From PXAP01 sp964421595 (GTDB taxonomy: Bacteria > Bacteroidota > Bacteroidia > Bacteroidales > PUMT01), in the NCBI GenBank assembly GCA_964421595.1, contig CAYQXY010000023.1, positions 1 through 64,000 of the forward strand: a DNA stretch of 64,000 nt. The letters run 5' to 3'. Under the pieces are notes generated by a model. That model was not told where the DNA came from and searched no databases. It was given only the letters and a program-made list of their open reading frames with translations. The position numbers were made by a program, and so were the translations under genes. Below are positions 1 to 8,956 of this stretch, in pieces (position 1 is the first letter of the stretch; the number at the start of each line of letters is the position of its first letter).

Positions 1-2
1 AA

Positions 3-1214
3 AAAATGGGGTGGACCGGCGATGCCCTGCTGGTTGCCGAGGCCGGCCTTTTTAATTTTGATATAGTCAGTTCATATCTGAAGTGGATTGACGACTTTAC
101 CGATGAGCAGCGTCCGAGCGGACAACTGCCGGCAATCATTCCTACCAGCGGATGGGGCTACTCTCATAGAAGAAATGTTGAAAAACCGCTCAGGGGCAAT
201 GGTCCGCAATGGGAAGGCGCCTTTCTGGAAATTCCATGGCAGATGTACCGGTTCACGGGAGATACCACTATTATAGAAAGATATTACGACCGGTTCAAAC
301 AATACATTGATTACCTGACTGTCCATTCAGAAGGTAATCTGCTTGACTGGGGTATTGACGACCACAAGCAGCTTAAGCCCCTTACCCATGGCGATTATCT
401 CTCATCTGCCTTTTATTATCGTTTTGCTTCCATGCTGGCGGAAATGGCCGGGATTACCGGAAGGACGGCCGACAGCAAACAATACGCGGGCCTTGCGGCT
501 GAAATTCGCAAGGCGTTTAACGACAAGTATTTTGACAGTCAGCGGAATATCTACCTTCATGGTGGACAAACACCCATGGCCTTGGCTTTGTATTTCGGGA
601 TAGTCGATGAGCAGGACAGTGACAGGGTGCTGCAAAATTTTCTGTCTGTTATCAGTGAGAACAACGGACATATCGATGCAGGGGTTGTCGGTACCAAGGC
701 GGTTATCAATGCCCTTCTCATGTATGATCAGGAAAGGGTTCTCTATGAAATGGCTGCCAAGCGTGATTTTTCCGGCTGGGGTTACTGGATAGAAGAGTTC
801 GGAGCCACTACGTTATACCAGAACTGGGACGGCTCACAGTCACGCAACCATATAATGTTCGGGTCGATTGACGATTATTTTTACAAAGGCCTGGCGGGAA
901 TAAATATTGACGACACCCGTCCCGGATTTAAGAATTTCATTATCAGACCTTCGGTCGATAACGACCTGGAATGGGTGGATGCCGGCCATGAATCACCATA
1001 CGGAATGATAAGGTCATCATGGGAAAAAACTGGTAACGGGCTGGAGATGAAAGTGACCGTGCCTGTGAATTCCTCGGCTAATCTGCATATTCCCGGCCTC
1101 AGCGACGCCCGGGTTAGATTCTTGGGGAGCCGCGATCCCGATTACCGGGGATATGAGAACGGGTTTCATATATACAGCGCGGGACCTGGCAGCTATGAGA
1201 TCAGGGTAAAGTGA
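3..1214 (+). CDS. GH78-family alpha-L-rhamnosidase, C-terminal part (5' end outside window)
   Basis: The frame is open from the window edge, so the true start lies upstream and only about 403 residues are visible. The first residues, K-M-G-W-T-G-D-A, match the conserved GWTGDA block at the start of the (alpha/alpha)6 catalytic barrel of GH78 enzymes, which release terminal alpha-L-rhamnose from glycans. The later blocks EEFGATTLYQNWDG and SRNHIMFGSIDDYFY, then a C-terminal beta-sandwich tail after about residue 300, also fit GH78. Such enzymes are normally 700-1,000 residues long, so roughly half is missing. One oddity is that the position after GATT plus two residues is usually Glu (GATTLWE), which has been assigned as the general base; here it is Gln (Y-Q-N-W). 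Identification as GH78 is firm, but activity is less certain. Confidence 0.85.
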   Translation, partial: KMGWTGDALLVAEAGLFNFDIVSSYLKWIDDFTDEQRPSGQLPAIIPTSGWGYSHRRNVEKPLRGNGPQWEGAFLEIPWQMYRFTGDTTIIERYYDRFKQYIDYLTVHSEGNLLDWGIDDHKQLKPLTHGDYLSSAFYYRFASMLAEMAGITGRTADSKQYAGLAAEIRKAFNDKYFDSQRNIYLHGGQTPMALALYFGIVDEQDSDRVLQNFLSVISENNGHIDAGVVGTKAVINALLMYDQERVLYEMAAKRDFSGWGYWIEEFGATTLYQNWDGSQSRNHIMFGSIDDYFYKGLAGINIDDTRPGFKNFIIRPSVDNDLEWVDAGHESPYGMIRSSWEKTGNGLEMKVTVPVNSSANLHIPGLSDARVRFLGSRDPDYRGYENGFHIYSAGPGSYEIRVK

Positions 1215-1413
1215 TCCTGGTGGCAGTGATGATAGTTCAGGAACTTTGGTGCGGCGGTGTAGGGCAATTACATGGATCAATAAGTATTTTGTTACCATGA
1301 TTAGTCCGAATTTAGCGAATTTTTCACTATTTCCGGCACGCTGTTGACGGTTGCGACCAGATTTCGTAAACATTTCGGGGTCGAAAAGATGTTTGTGGTG
1401 GTCTCCATGGTTG

Positions 1414-2412
1414 TCATTGCTCCGCCAGCAGGTTGCATCCTCTCAGGTCGGAGTGGTCAAATCGTCCCAGAATTTCAAAATGACCATCAGGAAAGGATTT
1501 TCCCAGGTCGCCTGTTTCCAGGAAAGCGCAGGAATCGATATTTGCCAGATCAATTATGTTTACCCCTCCGTTCCTTTCCCCGTTAAGGTATGAAAGCGGA
1601 TTATAAGGATCTCTAATAAGGATTTTCATCCATGGCGGACAAAGAAACCTGCCCTCTCCTTTTGAGTAGGCTTGTGACAGTAGTTCTGTCATGCTATATT
1701 CTGAATGAATTGATTTTAACCCGAACCTGGAACCCAGAATTCCGTGAAGCTCCTCTCTGGTCAACTCTTTCCTTCTGCCTTTCATTCCCCCGGTTTCCAT
1801 CACAATTGTATTTTGAAGTGAGATATCATGCTTTTCTGCAAGGTCGAGAAGTGCGAAGCTGACTCCAAGAAGAATTACCTTCTTGCCTTTTTTTTCAAGG
1901 CGCTTCAGTGTGTCTGCCAGTGCGTCAATATTATCAAGGTAAAAACCGCTTTCAGGACCGGATGTCATATCAATAAGCCGCTTTGTCATATAGACAAGAG
2001 AAGAATCACCTCTTTCGATGTACGAGGGTAATAATGCAAGTATGCAGTAATCATGAGGATTGCCGTAAAACTTTTCAAAGCATTTGAGAAGGCAGTCCTG
2101 ATAAAGGCCCGGCTCAACGTAGTGCTGTGAAGTTGCTGATTGGCCGGTGCCGCTGCTTCTGAAAATAATTTTTCCTGATTCAGGTGAACTTAATACCTTG
2201 TGGGTTTTAAATAATGATACAGGAATGCAGGGAATATCCTTTATATCTGAAACCCTGGCTGTACCCTTTCCGAGTAATTCAATATATCTTTTATATACCT
2301 TATTGTTCGCTTTCTGGTAAGCGAATATTTCCAGAGCTGTTTGTTCAAACTCTTCATTAGTGGAGGTGTTGAAAATTTTCTCAATAAGTTTTTCTCGCCA
2401 GTCGGAGTGCAT
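1414..2412 (-). CDS. LuxE/PaaK-like acyl-protein synthetase family protein
   Basis: This 332-residue protein is in the adenylate-forming family around LuxE (acyl-protein synthetase of the bacterial fatty-acid reductase). The sequence FRSSGTGQSA near residue 85-95 is the Ser/Thr/Gly-rich nucleotide loop of this family. The C-terminal part has LETGDLGK and EILGRFDHSDLRGCN, matching the TGDLG and GR(x)D(x)K-like motifs of acyl-adenylating enzymes. Family knowledge therefore suggests activation of a carboxylic acid as acyl-AMP. No luxC-type reductase, acyl carrier protein or other partner lies next to it; it faces the rhamnosidase convergently and is divergent from the cyclase gene. The substrate is unknown. 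Stop and start codons are clear, and length is close to LuxE (about 370) but slightly short. Confidence 0.7.
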   Translation of the reverse strand: MHSDWREKLIEKIFNTSTNEEFEQTALEIFAYQKANNKVYKRYIELLGKGTARVSDIKDIPCIPVSLFKTHKVLSSPESGKIIFRSSGTGQSATSQHYVEPGLYQDCLLKCFEKFYGNPHDYCILALLPSYIERGDSSLVYMTKRLIDMTSGPESGFYLDNIDALADTLKRLEKKGKKVILLGVSFALLDLAEKHDISLQNTIVMETGGMKGRRKELTREELHGILGSRFGLKSIHSEYSMTELLSQAYSKGEGRFLCPPWMKILIRDPYNPLSYLNGERNGGVNIIDLANIDSCAFLETGDLGKSFPDGHFEILGRFDHSDLRGCNLLAEQ

Positions 2413-2745
2413 TGCTCAGGTTGTTATATGTAATTATACAGCCTTTATATAATAGTTTTGCCCGGGTAACGTTTATCAATCTCGTGGTTAATCCGGAAAT
2501 TCTTTACTCTTAAAAATAACTTGTATAAGATGAAGCATAAAGGCCTTCCAGTCCGGTAAAATTACCGGATTGCTTTTGCCGGACGTAACTTTTTCTTCAT
2601 AACTGCAGTAAAACCGGTTACCCTGACAAAGATAATGGTTAGTTATATTAACGGATACTACGGCGTAATAATTAATTTTGTTTTTAAATGGGCCTGTTGA
2701 ATGTTGTATTGACCAGATCCAGATACCTTTTTCAAACCAATTTCA
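2413..2745. other. intergenic, divergent promoter region
   Basis: This 333-bp gap separates the minus-strand LuxE-like gene from the plus-strand cyclase gene, so it must hold promoters for both. The only candidate I can point to is CAAAGATA at 2627-2634, which reads TATCTTTG on the minus strand and fits the Bacteroidota -7 consensus TAnnTTTG, but it would leave a leader of about 200 nt. No ORF or RNA gene was recognised. Confidence 0.35.
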
Positions 2746-4146
2746 ATGAAAAAACATAAGGACAGTGAACTTTTAATAAGGATTGCCAGGCTGGTGAAAC
2801 ATAATAAGGATCTTAATGAACAAGTCAGAAATCTTTCAGAGAGCAATGATCAGTTGGCGAAACTGGTTGAGGAATATGAATGGAAGCTTTCAAGGTTAAA
2901 TTCCGGCGATCAGTCTGACTGTCCTGACCATGATATTTCCCGTGTATTGAAGTTTAAGATGGGTACTGTTCTTTATGCAGATATCCAGGGGTTCGGCAAA
3001 CTAAATGATCAAGCAGATACACAGGGGGTTATGGACGGCCTTGATGGTTTGTTTTTACATTTTGATTCAATAGTAAAGAAATACAGGCTTGAAAAGATAA
3101 AGACAATTGGCGATTCATATATGTGTGCCGGCGGGGTTCCCGTTAAAAACAGTACCAATCCGATAGATGTTGTAATGGCTGCGCTGGAGATGAATTCTTT
3201 TCTTGGCAGACTAAAGTCAAGTTCTGATATAAACAGGGTATGGGATATCAGGATTGGGATACATACAGGATCAGTAACAGCAATATCAACCGGAAAGAAA
3301 AAGGTTTCATGGGAATTCAAGGGAGATACTGTAAACATTGCAAGCAGGCTGGCATCGTCTTGTGATATAGACAGGATCAATATATCAGCAAATACGTATG
3401 AGCTTATAAAGGAGTTTTTTACATGTGAGTATAACGGCAGGATACCGGTTAAATATACAGACAACCTTCCAATGTATTATGTAAAGGGAATTGTTCCCGG
3501 ATTATCGGTCGGTGATAAAGGAATTTTACCTAACAATTTTTTTGATACAAAGTTCAAGCTCATTCAGTTTGTCGATCTTCAGGAGATCATACTTGACAAA
3601 CTAGAAAAAGAGCTACCATCGCACCTTTACTATCACAATGTTAAGCACACTATTGATGTAGTTACCGAGGTGGAGCTTATAGGCTGGGCCGAGGGTATTA
3701 GCGAAGAGGAGATTCTGTTGCTGAAAACTGCTGCGCTTTTCCATGATGCCGGACATATCAGGGGTTATGATAACCATGAATACCTGGGTTGCCAGCTTGC
3801 AGGTGAGTATCTTAAAGAGTACAATTTTTCTCCGGAGCAGATTGAAAAGATCAATAACCTGATTATGGCTACAAAAATGCCTCCGAAACCAACCAGTTTG
3901 CTTGAAAAAATAATCTGCGATTCTGACCTTGATTATCTTGGCCGAAGTGACTTTATACCGGTATCCAATAATTTGTTCGAAGAACTTAAGGAGCAGAATA
4001 AAATAGGATCTTTGAGTGACTGGAATAAGCTTCAGATCAAATTCATATCAGGACATCAGTATTTTACTGAAACAGCCCGTAATCTTAGGGAAGTAAATAA
4101 GCAAAGACAGATTGAGCGTATAAAACAACTTGTCGGCAAAGAATAA
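2746..4146 (+). CDS. class III nucleotidyl cyclase fused to HD (class I PDE-like) domain
   Basis: The 466-residue protein has three parts. Residues 1-55 are a charged, probably coiled-coil leader with no signal peptide. Residues about 70-245 are a class III cyclase domain: metal-binding Asp79 (YADIQGF) and Asp123 (KTIGDS), transition-state Asn197 and Arg201 (DTVNIASR), and Lys119, the position that favours ATP over GTP in adenylate cyclases. The partner specificity position is Glu190 rather than Asp. Residues about 275-450 carry YYHNVKHTIDV (His297, His301), FHDAGH (His333-Asp334, His337) and CDSDLD (Asp394), a pattern close to the YHNxxH...HDxxH metal site of class I cyclic-nucleotide phosphodiesterases. 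The protein may therefore both make and hydrolyse a cyclic nucleotide in the cytoplasm; this is inference. It is monocistronic, followed by a terminator. Confidence 0.85.
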   Translation: MKKHKDSELLIRIARLVKHNKDLNEQVRNLSESNDQLAKLVEEYEWKLSRLNSGDQSDCPDHDISRVLKFKMGTVLYADIQGFGKLNDQADTQGVMDGLDGLFLHFDSIVKKYRLEKIKTIGDSYMCAGGVPVKNSTNPIDVVMAALEMNSFLGRLKSSSDINRVWDIRIGIHTGSVTAISTGKKKVSWEFKGDTVNIASRLASSCDIDRINISANTYELIKEFFTCEYNGRIPVKYTDNLPMYYVKGIVPGLSVGDKGILPNNFFDTKFKLIQFVDLQEIILDKLEKELPSHLYYHNVKHTIDVVTEVELIGWAEGISEEEILLLKTAALFHDAGHIRGYDNHEYLGCQLAGEYLKEYNFSPEQIEKINNLIMATKMPPKPTSLLEKIICDSDLDYLGRSDFIPVSNNLFEELKEQNKIGSLSDWNKLQIKFISGHQYFTETARNLREVNKQRQIERIKQLVGKE

Positions 4147-4202
4147 CCCCTCCGTAATCACACAACCTATTCCATACGAAAAGGTGATCCTGATCATCTC
4201 TT

Positions 4203-4225
4203 AAAGTGAGGCAGATCACTTTTTT
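4203..4225 (+). terminator. intrinsic terminator of the cyclase gene
   Basis: A 7-bp stem (AAAGTGA / TCACTTT) with a 6-base loop runs directly into six T residues, starting 57 bases after the stop codon of the cyclase-HD gene. This is the expected layout of a rho-independent terminator. Confidence 0.65.
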
Positions 4226-4615
4226 AGATTGCAACAATCACCATAAAATCCGGACCCTGAATAGAGTCTGATCGTATATTTGTATGGTAGTAATAGAGTT
4301 ACCCGAAAGAGAGAGCCTGCTGAGATGAAAAGACAAAGATGCCTTGTATTTATTGCATAGTTTATTTTTATACTTCAATGAGTGTGGTGGTCTGAGAAAA
4401 TTTAAACAACAGGTTTGAATTAATTTTACGAATATTAATTCTGAAAAAAACACAAAAATGGAAAAGCTGGAATTACATTACATATCGAACTCTGATTTTT
4501 ATGTTCAAAAAGCAAAACCCAATGTGAAAGTTAAGGGTACAGTTATCTTTTATGTTTCATTTGAATGGATGTAACAAGCTGTAGCTGACTGTGGAGTCAT
4601 GCATTATAAATTAAC
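4226..4615. other. non-coding stretch between convergent cyclase and pgk
   Basis: About 390 bp between the two terminators of convergent genes. I see no coding signal or structured RNA here; small open frames in it look like chance. Confidence 0.4.
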
Positions 4616-4657
4616 AAAGGGTTCCTGCCTGTCATATGTGACTGCAGGAACCCTCTT
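4616..4657 (-). terminator. terminator hairpin downstream of pgk
   Basis: A perfect 11-bp stem (AGGGTTCCTGC at 4618-4628, GCAGGAACCCT at 4644-4654) with a 15-base loop lies about 30 bp beyond the pgk stop. Read on the minus strand, the stem is followed by TTTGTTAA. The stability and placement suit a terminator of pgk transcription, possibly bidirectional since the other flank has CTTT. Confidence 0.65.
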
Positions 4658-4687
4658 TAAATATTAAAAAAGGCAGTTCCGAACTGA

Positions 4688-5878
4688 TTAGCCCCTGATG
4701 GCCTTGATTCCTGGCAATTCCTTGCCCTCCATATATTCAAGCATAGCTCCCCCACCGGTGGAAACATAACTTACTTTTTCTCCAAGGTCATATTTATTGA
4801 TTGCAGCAACCGAGTCGCCGCCTCCGATAAGACTGAACGCTCCTTTGGAAGTAGCTTCGGCAATGGCAAGTGCTACGCTTTTGGTTCCTTTTTCAAATTT
4901 TTCCATTTCAAATACACCCATCGGACCATTCCAAAGAATAGTTTTCGATTCCTTTATTACACTTGTGATCTCCTTAATGGATTCATCGCCAATGTCCAGT
5001 CCCATCCAGTTTTCGGGAACTTCATCAATAGCTGTTTCTTTTGTCGATGCGTTCGCATCAAACTTATCTGCAATAATATTATCTGTTGGAAGTATAAGCC
5101 TGACGTTTCTGGCTTTAGCCTTCTTTATGAGATCAAGGGCAATGTCAAGCTTGTCTTCTTCCACAAGAGATGAACCGATATTCCCACCCTGTGCCTTTAT
5201 GAACGTATAGGTCATGCCGCCACCGATCACAAGGTTGTCAACGCGCTCAAGAAGATTCTCGATAATCAGAATCTTGTCCGATACCTTTGCTCCCCCCATA
5301 ATGGCTGTGAAAGGCGACTGTGGGTCTTTAAGAACTTTATCCATACTATCCAGTTCGCCCAGGATAAGATATCCGAACATTTTGTCCTCCGGAAAGAATT
5401 TTGCTGCAATTGTAGTTGAGGCGTGCGCCCTGTGGGCAGTACCAAAGGCATCGTTAACATAAACATCGGCCAGTGATGCAAGTTCAGCAGCAAATTCTTC
5501 ATTTCCTTTTTCCTCTTCTTTATGAAACCTCAGGTTTTCAAGTAACAGGATCTCACCGGGTTTTAAGTTTTTTGCAAGCTCCAGAGGTACATTGCCTATG
5601 CAGTCGGAAGCAAACTTAACAGTAGCACCTGAAAGTTTTGATACATGCTTAACCAGGTGTTTAAGCGAGAATTTCTCCTCATATCCTGCCTTGGGCCTTC
5701 CGAGATGGGACATCAGAATTACTGATCCACCGGAGGATAGTATTTTCTTTATGGTCGGCATAGCACCTCTTATCCTGTTGTCGTCGGTTATTTCAAAACT
5801 GCTGTTAAGAGGGACATTAAAATCGACCCTGATCAGGGCTTTTTTCTTCTTAAAATCGAAACTGTCAATTGTTTTCAT
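4688..5878 (-). CDS. pgk: phosphoglycerate kinase
   Basis: This 396-residue protein has the full length of bacterial phosphoglycerate kinases and their signatures. The N-terminal RVDFNVPL block binds 3-phosphoglycerate; LMSHLGRPK, LLENLRFHKEEEKG and FGTAHRAHAS follow. The C-terminal nucleotide half has MGGAKVSDK, WNGPMGVFE and the glycine-rich GGGDSVAA. The enzyme transfers phosphate from 1,3-bisphosphoglycerate to ADP in glycolysis (reversible in gluconeogenesis), in the cytoplasm. The gene stands alone, transcribed away from holB from a shared upstream region with a minus-strand -7-like element at 6028-6035, and ends at a strong hairpin. Nothing is unusual in the sequence. Confidence 0.98.
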   Translation of the reverse strand: MKTIDSFDFKKKKALIRVDFNVPLNSSFEITDDNRIRGAMPTIKKILSSGGSVILMSHLGRPKAGYEEKFSLKHLVKHVSKLSGATVKFASDCIGNVPLELAKNLKPGEILLLENLRFHKEEEKGNEEFAAELASLADVYVNDAFGTAHRAHASTTIAAKFFPEDKMFGYLILGELDSMDKVLKDPQSPFTAIMGGAKVSDKILIIENLLERVDNLVIGGGMTYTFIKAQGGNIGSSLVEEDKLDIALDLIKKAKARNVRLILPTDNIIADKFDANASTKETAIDEVPENWMGLDIGDESIKEITSVIKESKTILWNGPMGVFEMEKFEKGTKSVALAIAEATSKGAFSLIGGGDSVAAINKYDLGEKVSYVSTGGGAMLEYMEGKELPGIKAIRG

Positions 5879-6027
5879 TCGAATTGTGTGTTATGATTAT
5901 GTTAATTATAAGTAAGATGTATGTCTCTGCCTTGTTTTGCGCAAGATAGTTCACCGATGCTGTGCTCATTAGTCTTATGTGCCATTGGTGATAAATTTCT
6001 TTTCCTGCAGTTTTGATCGCGCATATG

Positions 6028-6035
6028 CAAAAGTA
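6028..6035 (-). promoter_or_regulatory. candidate -7 element for pgk
   Basis: CAAAAGTA on the plus strand reads TACTTTTG on the minus strand, matching the Bacteroidota sigma-ABfr -7 consensus TAnnTTTG. It would give a leader of about 140 nt for pgk. No clear TTTG -33 element was found at the usual 19-20 bp spacing, so support is moderate. Confidence 0.4.
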
Positions 6036-6053
6036 AAAAACTATTTTTTATTT

Positions 6054-6061
6054 TACCTTTG
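6054..6061 (+). promoter_or_regulatory. candidate -7 element for holB operon
   Basis: TACCTTTG fits TAnnTTTG on the plus strand, about 130 bp before holB. It almost abuts the minus-strand pgk element, so the 315-bp gap 5879-6193 would be a divergent promoter region. No convincing -33 TTTG was seen. Confidence 0.4.
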
Positions 6062-6193
6062 CCGTTGATCGATATTGAAAATATAATCAGTTATATTTTG
6101 CGGATAATTTAATGAATCAATGGGTTTCAGTGTCAGAATAAACAGATCTGATTATTAACATCATCGGCAATGAACTAAATTTAATAGGCAAGC

Positions 6194-7372
6194 ATGCTCT
6201 TTGAGGAGATAATAGGCCAGTCAGATATAAAAAGAAAGTTGTTGCAGACCGTCAGAGAAGAGCGGGTAGGCCATGCCATGCTTTTTGTCGGGAAGGAGGG
6301 TGCGGGTAAACTCGGACTGGCTATTGCATTTGCCAGGTACATGAATTGTGAAAACCCGGGAGCAGAGGATTCCTGCAATGACTGTTCATCCTGCCGGAAA
6401 TTCAGTAAACTTATTCATCCCGATCTGCACTTTGTCTTTCCGGTCGCCGCTAAAAAAGATGCTCAAAAGAGCGCCGGTAAATCAGAGGGGGCAACCGTAA
6501 AAGCAACATCTGATAAAGGCCCGGTAAGTGATGATTTTCTCGTTCTATGGAGGGAATCTGTTCTTTCAAATCCATATATGCGACTTTTTCAGTGGTATGA
6601 GCTCATGGGAATCGAAAACAAGCAGGGGTCAATCGGAAGGAATGAAAGCAGGCAGATTTTAAAGAAACTTTCACTGAAGAGTTTTGAAGCCAGATTCAAG
6701 GTAATGATAATATGGATGGCCGAGAAGATGAATACCAGTGCCTCAAATACTTTATTAAAGCTTTTTGAAGAACCTCCTCCCAACACAGTGTTTATATTAA
6801 TTGCCGAAGATGCAAGCCAGATTATCCCTACAATCCTCTCACGTACCCAGATTGTCAGGATCCCAAAAATAGACCGGAAAAGTCTGGAAGCAGTATTAAT
6901 GGCTAAGCATGGAATTACAGACAGCAAACGCATCGATTCACTTGTAAGGTACGCCGATGGAAATTACCTTCAACTCATTGAGGAAGCCAGGGAGGGAGGT
7001 GAAATAAATTTCAATCTTGATATGTTCGTCAAACTTATGCGGCTTTGTTTTGTCCCTGATATAGTCGGCATTGGCTCATGGATAGATGGCATATCAGGTA
7101 TTGGAAGAGAGAAGCAGAAACAATTTCTTCAATATGCCATCAGAATAATCAGGGGAAGTTTCATAATAAACATCAAAGCAGGAGATATAGACCTCTTATC
7201 AGGTGAAGAAAAAGAGTTCTCTGACAAGTTTTCAAAATTTGTGCATCCCGGTAATGTTTTTCCCATCTGCGAAGAATTTGGGAAAGCTTATGTCCATATT
7301 GAATATAATGGCTATAACAGGCTCGTTTTTTTTGATCTTGCAATCAAGATCGCAAGATTGTTAAAAGCTTAA
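6194..7372 (+). CDS. holB: DNA polymerase III subunit delta'
   Basis: The 392-residue protein begins MLFEEIIGQSDIKRKL, typical of clamp-loader AAA+ subunits. A P-loop-like GKEGAGKL lies at about 33-40, and a zinc-binding cluster is formed by Cys52, Cys61, Cys64 and Cys67 (SCNDCSSC). TLLKLFEEPPPNTVFILI and LSRTQIVRIP at about 195-230 are the sensor region and the SRC-like motif (here SRT) of delta'. This subunit is part of the pentameric clamp loader that opens the beta clamp for replication. The insert with a Lys/Ala-rich stretch (about 90-115) is common in Bacteroidota. It is followed, after 423 bp, by the ricT-like gene and gldH, an order I associate with this phylum. Confidence 0.93.
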   Translation: MLFEEIIGQSDIKRKLLQTVREERVGHAMLFVGKEGAGKLGLAIAFARYMNCENPGAEDSCNDCSSCRKFSKLIHPDLHFVFPVAAKKDAQKSAGKSEGATVKATSDKGPVSDDFLVLWRESVLSNPYMRLFQWYELMGIENKQGSIGRNESRQILKKLSLKSFEARFKVMIIWMAEKMNTSASNTLLKLFEEPPPNTVFILIAEDASQIIPTILSRTQIVRIPKIDRKSLEAVLMAKHGITDSKRIDSLVRYADGNYLQLIEEAREGGEINFNLDMFVKLMRLCFVPDIVGIGSWIDGISGIGREKQKQFLQYAIRIIRGSFIINIKAGDIDLLSGEEKEFSDKFSKFVHPGNVFPICEEFGKAYVHIEYNGYNRLVFFDLAIKIARLLKA

Positions 7373-7795
7373 TTTTAAATCGAAAATTTTTCATCTGTCT
7401 TGATGTCATATCAAGATGAATCTCCCACGAACCGGGTCACACAATAAGAACCGAATAATCCATGGGTGATCCATCTGTGGCGACCGCGTTACATGGACAT
7501 ATAACTTGCTTATAATAAAAATAATAGCATCACTTTGTTCGGGTGAATGAAACATGACCTGAAGGTTTATTACTCATTCAATGTCCTGATAGCTGATGGA
7601 TTTTCAATTGATGGGAAATTCCTGTACATTTGTTTTTGATAAGAATCAGGGTTTTCAGTTTTAATTTTCAGAAATTAGTTGCCTGAGAACCGATTATGTT
7701 TTGTATTTTAATCGCCTTATCACGCCCCTCATTTTCCGGGTTCAGGGAGCTGGATAAGGTTTTAAGGTTAAGATGTTAAGTTGATCAAATAGAAA
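7373..7795. other. intergenic region holB to ricT-like gene
   Basis: This 423-bp gap has no recognisable gene. It contains the imperfect inverted repeat annotated at 7415-7475, related to intergenic repeats elsewhere in the window. No terminator with a T run was found. Confidence 0.4.
7415..7475. repeat. intergenic inverted repeat, same family as 33389 and 45388
   Basis: GATGAATCTCCC at 7415-7426 and GGGTGATCCATC at 7464-7475 are imperfect inverted repeats. The same pair of end sequences recurs at 45475-45505, 45549-45585 and 33389-33412, and one end at 41605-41616. It looks like a junction between copies, or a hairpin, of a short dispersed non-coding repeat. Confidence 0.5.
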
Positions 7796-8956
7796 ATGAC
7801 TACATATTTCAGAGGGTGTTCTTCAATTATGACTGACTCGGGGCTGGAACAGGATAAGCCCTGTTCCTGCAACAGTCTTGATGTATATGACTGGCTTGCC
7901 GATATTAAAGAGCCCTGCAACAACCATGATCTGGTTGAGGTGAGGTTTAAAAATACCAGGAAGGGTTTTTTCAGGAATGTAAACAAACTGATGCTTACTG
8001 CGGGCGATATTATTGCTGTGGAATCATCGCCCGGTCATGACATGGGAATTGTATCGCTAAGGGGAGAACTTGTTCTGGAGCAGATGAAAAAGTACAATGT
8101 ATCCCCCGCAGATGAAAGTCTGAAAAAGATTTACAGGAAAGCCAAGCCAGCTGATATAGATAAATGGAAAGAGGCTATTGCACTTGAAATTCCAACAATG
8201 TTAAGGGCACGTGAGATAACGGAATTGATGAAACTTAACATGAAAATTGGGGATGTTGAATACCAGGGCGATAAAACCAAAGCAATTTTTTACTACATAG
8301 CAGAAGAGAGGGTTGATTTCAGGGAGCTTATAAAAGTCCTTGCTGATGAGTTCCGGGTAAGGATAGAAATGAGGCAGGTAGGGGCCAGGCAGGAAGCCGG
8401 AAGGATCGGGGGTATAGGGGCGTGCGGCCGGCAACTTTGCTGCAGTTCCTGGCTTACCAACTTCACAACGGTAACTACCAATGCCGCCAGATTACAGGAA
8501 ATTTCCCTCAATCCGCAAAAACTTGCAGGCCAGTGCAGCAAACTTAAATGTTGTATAAATTACGAAGTCGAAGTGTATACCGACGCACGGAAGGACTTTC
8601 CTGACCTTACCCGTGTGCTTGAAACAATGGAGGGTTCATGGCTGTTTCAGAAGGCCGATATATTTAAAAAGCTTGTATGGTATTCCTGTAATAACGATTC
8701 ATCGTTTAACATGGTTTCTCTCAACCTGGAAAGGATTAAAGTGGTAATTGACCTTAATAAAAAAGGGAAAAAGCCGGAAAGGTTGCTTGACGATATAGTA
8801 GATACGAAAGTTGATGAGAAAGAGAAAACAGATGATTTTTTTAGCAATGACAGCATCACACGCTTTGATGAAGCAGGAAAAGCTGCCAAAAACAGAAAAA
8901 AGAAAAACCGGAAGAAAAAGTCAAGGATCAAAGGAGCCCAGAATGATAAATTTTAA
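7796..8956 (+). CDS. PSP1-domain protein, RicT/YaaT-like
   Basis: A 386-residue cytoplasmic protein. After a Cys-rich N-terminus (CSCNSLDVYDWL) it carries the PSP1 domain, with VEVRFKNTRKGFFRN near residue 48-62 and conserved cysteine clusters CGRQLCCSSWL (about 205-215) and CSKLKCCINYE (about 243-253). In Bacillus the homologue RicT/YaaT is in the Fe-S-containing Y-complex, which stimulates RNase Y processing; in Bacteroidota the role is not settled. The C-terminus (about 330-386) is extended and strongly basic (KNRKKKNRKKK), which could bind RNA. Its last 14 bp overlap the start of gldH, so the two are probably co-translated, and holB lies upstream. The start at 7796 was chosen as the first in-frame ATG; one at 7829 is possible. 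Confidence 0.85.
   Translation: MTTYFRGCSSIMTDSGLEQDKPCSCNSLDVYDWLADIKEPCNNHDLVEVRFKNTRKGFFRNVNKLMLTAGDIIAVESSPGHDMGIVSLRGELVLEQMKKYNVSPADESLKKIYRKAKPADIDKWKEAIALEIPTMLRAREITELMKLNMKIGDVEYQGDKTKAIFYYIAEERVDFRELIKVLADEFRVRIEMRQVGARQEAGRIGGIGACGRQLCCSSWLTNFTTVTTNAARLQEISLNPQKLAGQCSKLKCCINYEVEVYTDARKDFPDLTRVLETMEGSWLFQKADIFKKLVWYSCNNDSSFNMVSLNLERIKVVIDLNKKGKKPERLLDDIVDTKVDEKEKTDDFFSNDSITRFDEAGKAAKNRKKKNRKKKSRIKGAQNDKF

Noticed and set aside
4238..4453. 71-codon minus-strand frame downstream of the cyclase gene
   Set aside because: It lies between two terminators, has no recognisable features, and overlaps no conserved element.
8811..8942. Longer N-terminus of gldH from the ATG at 8811
   Set aside because: It would overlap the ricT-like gene by over 140 bp and bury the lipoprotein signal; the ATG at 8943 has a ribosome-binding site.
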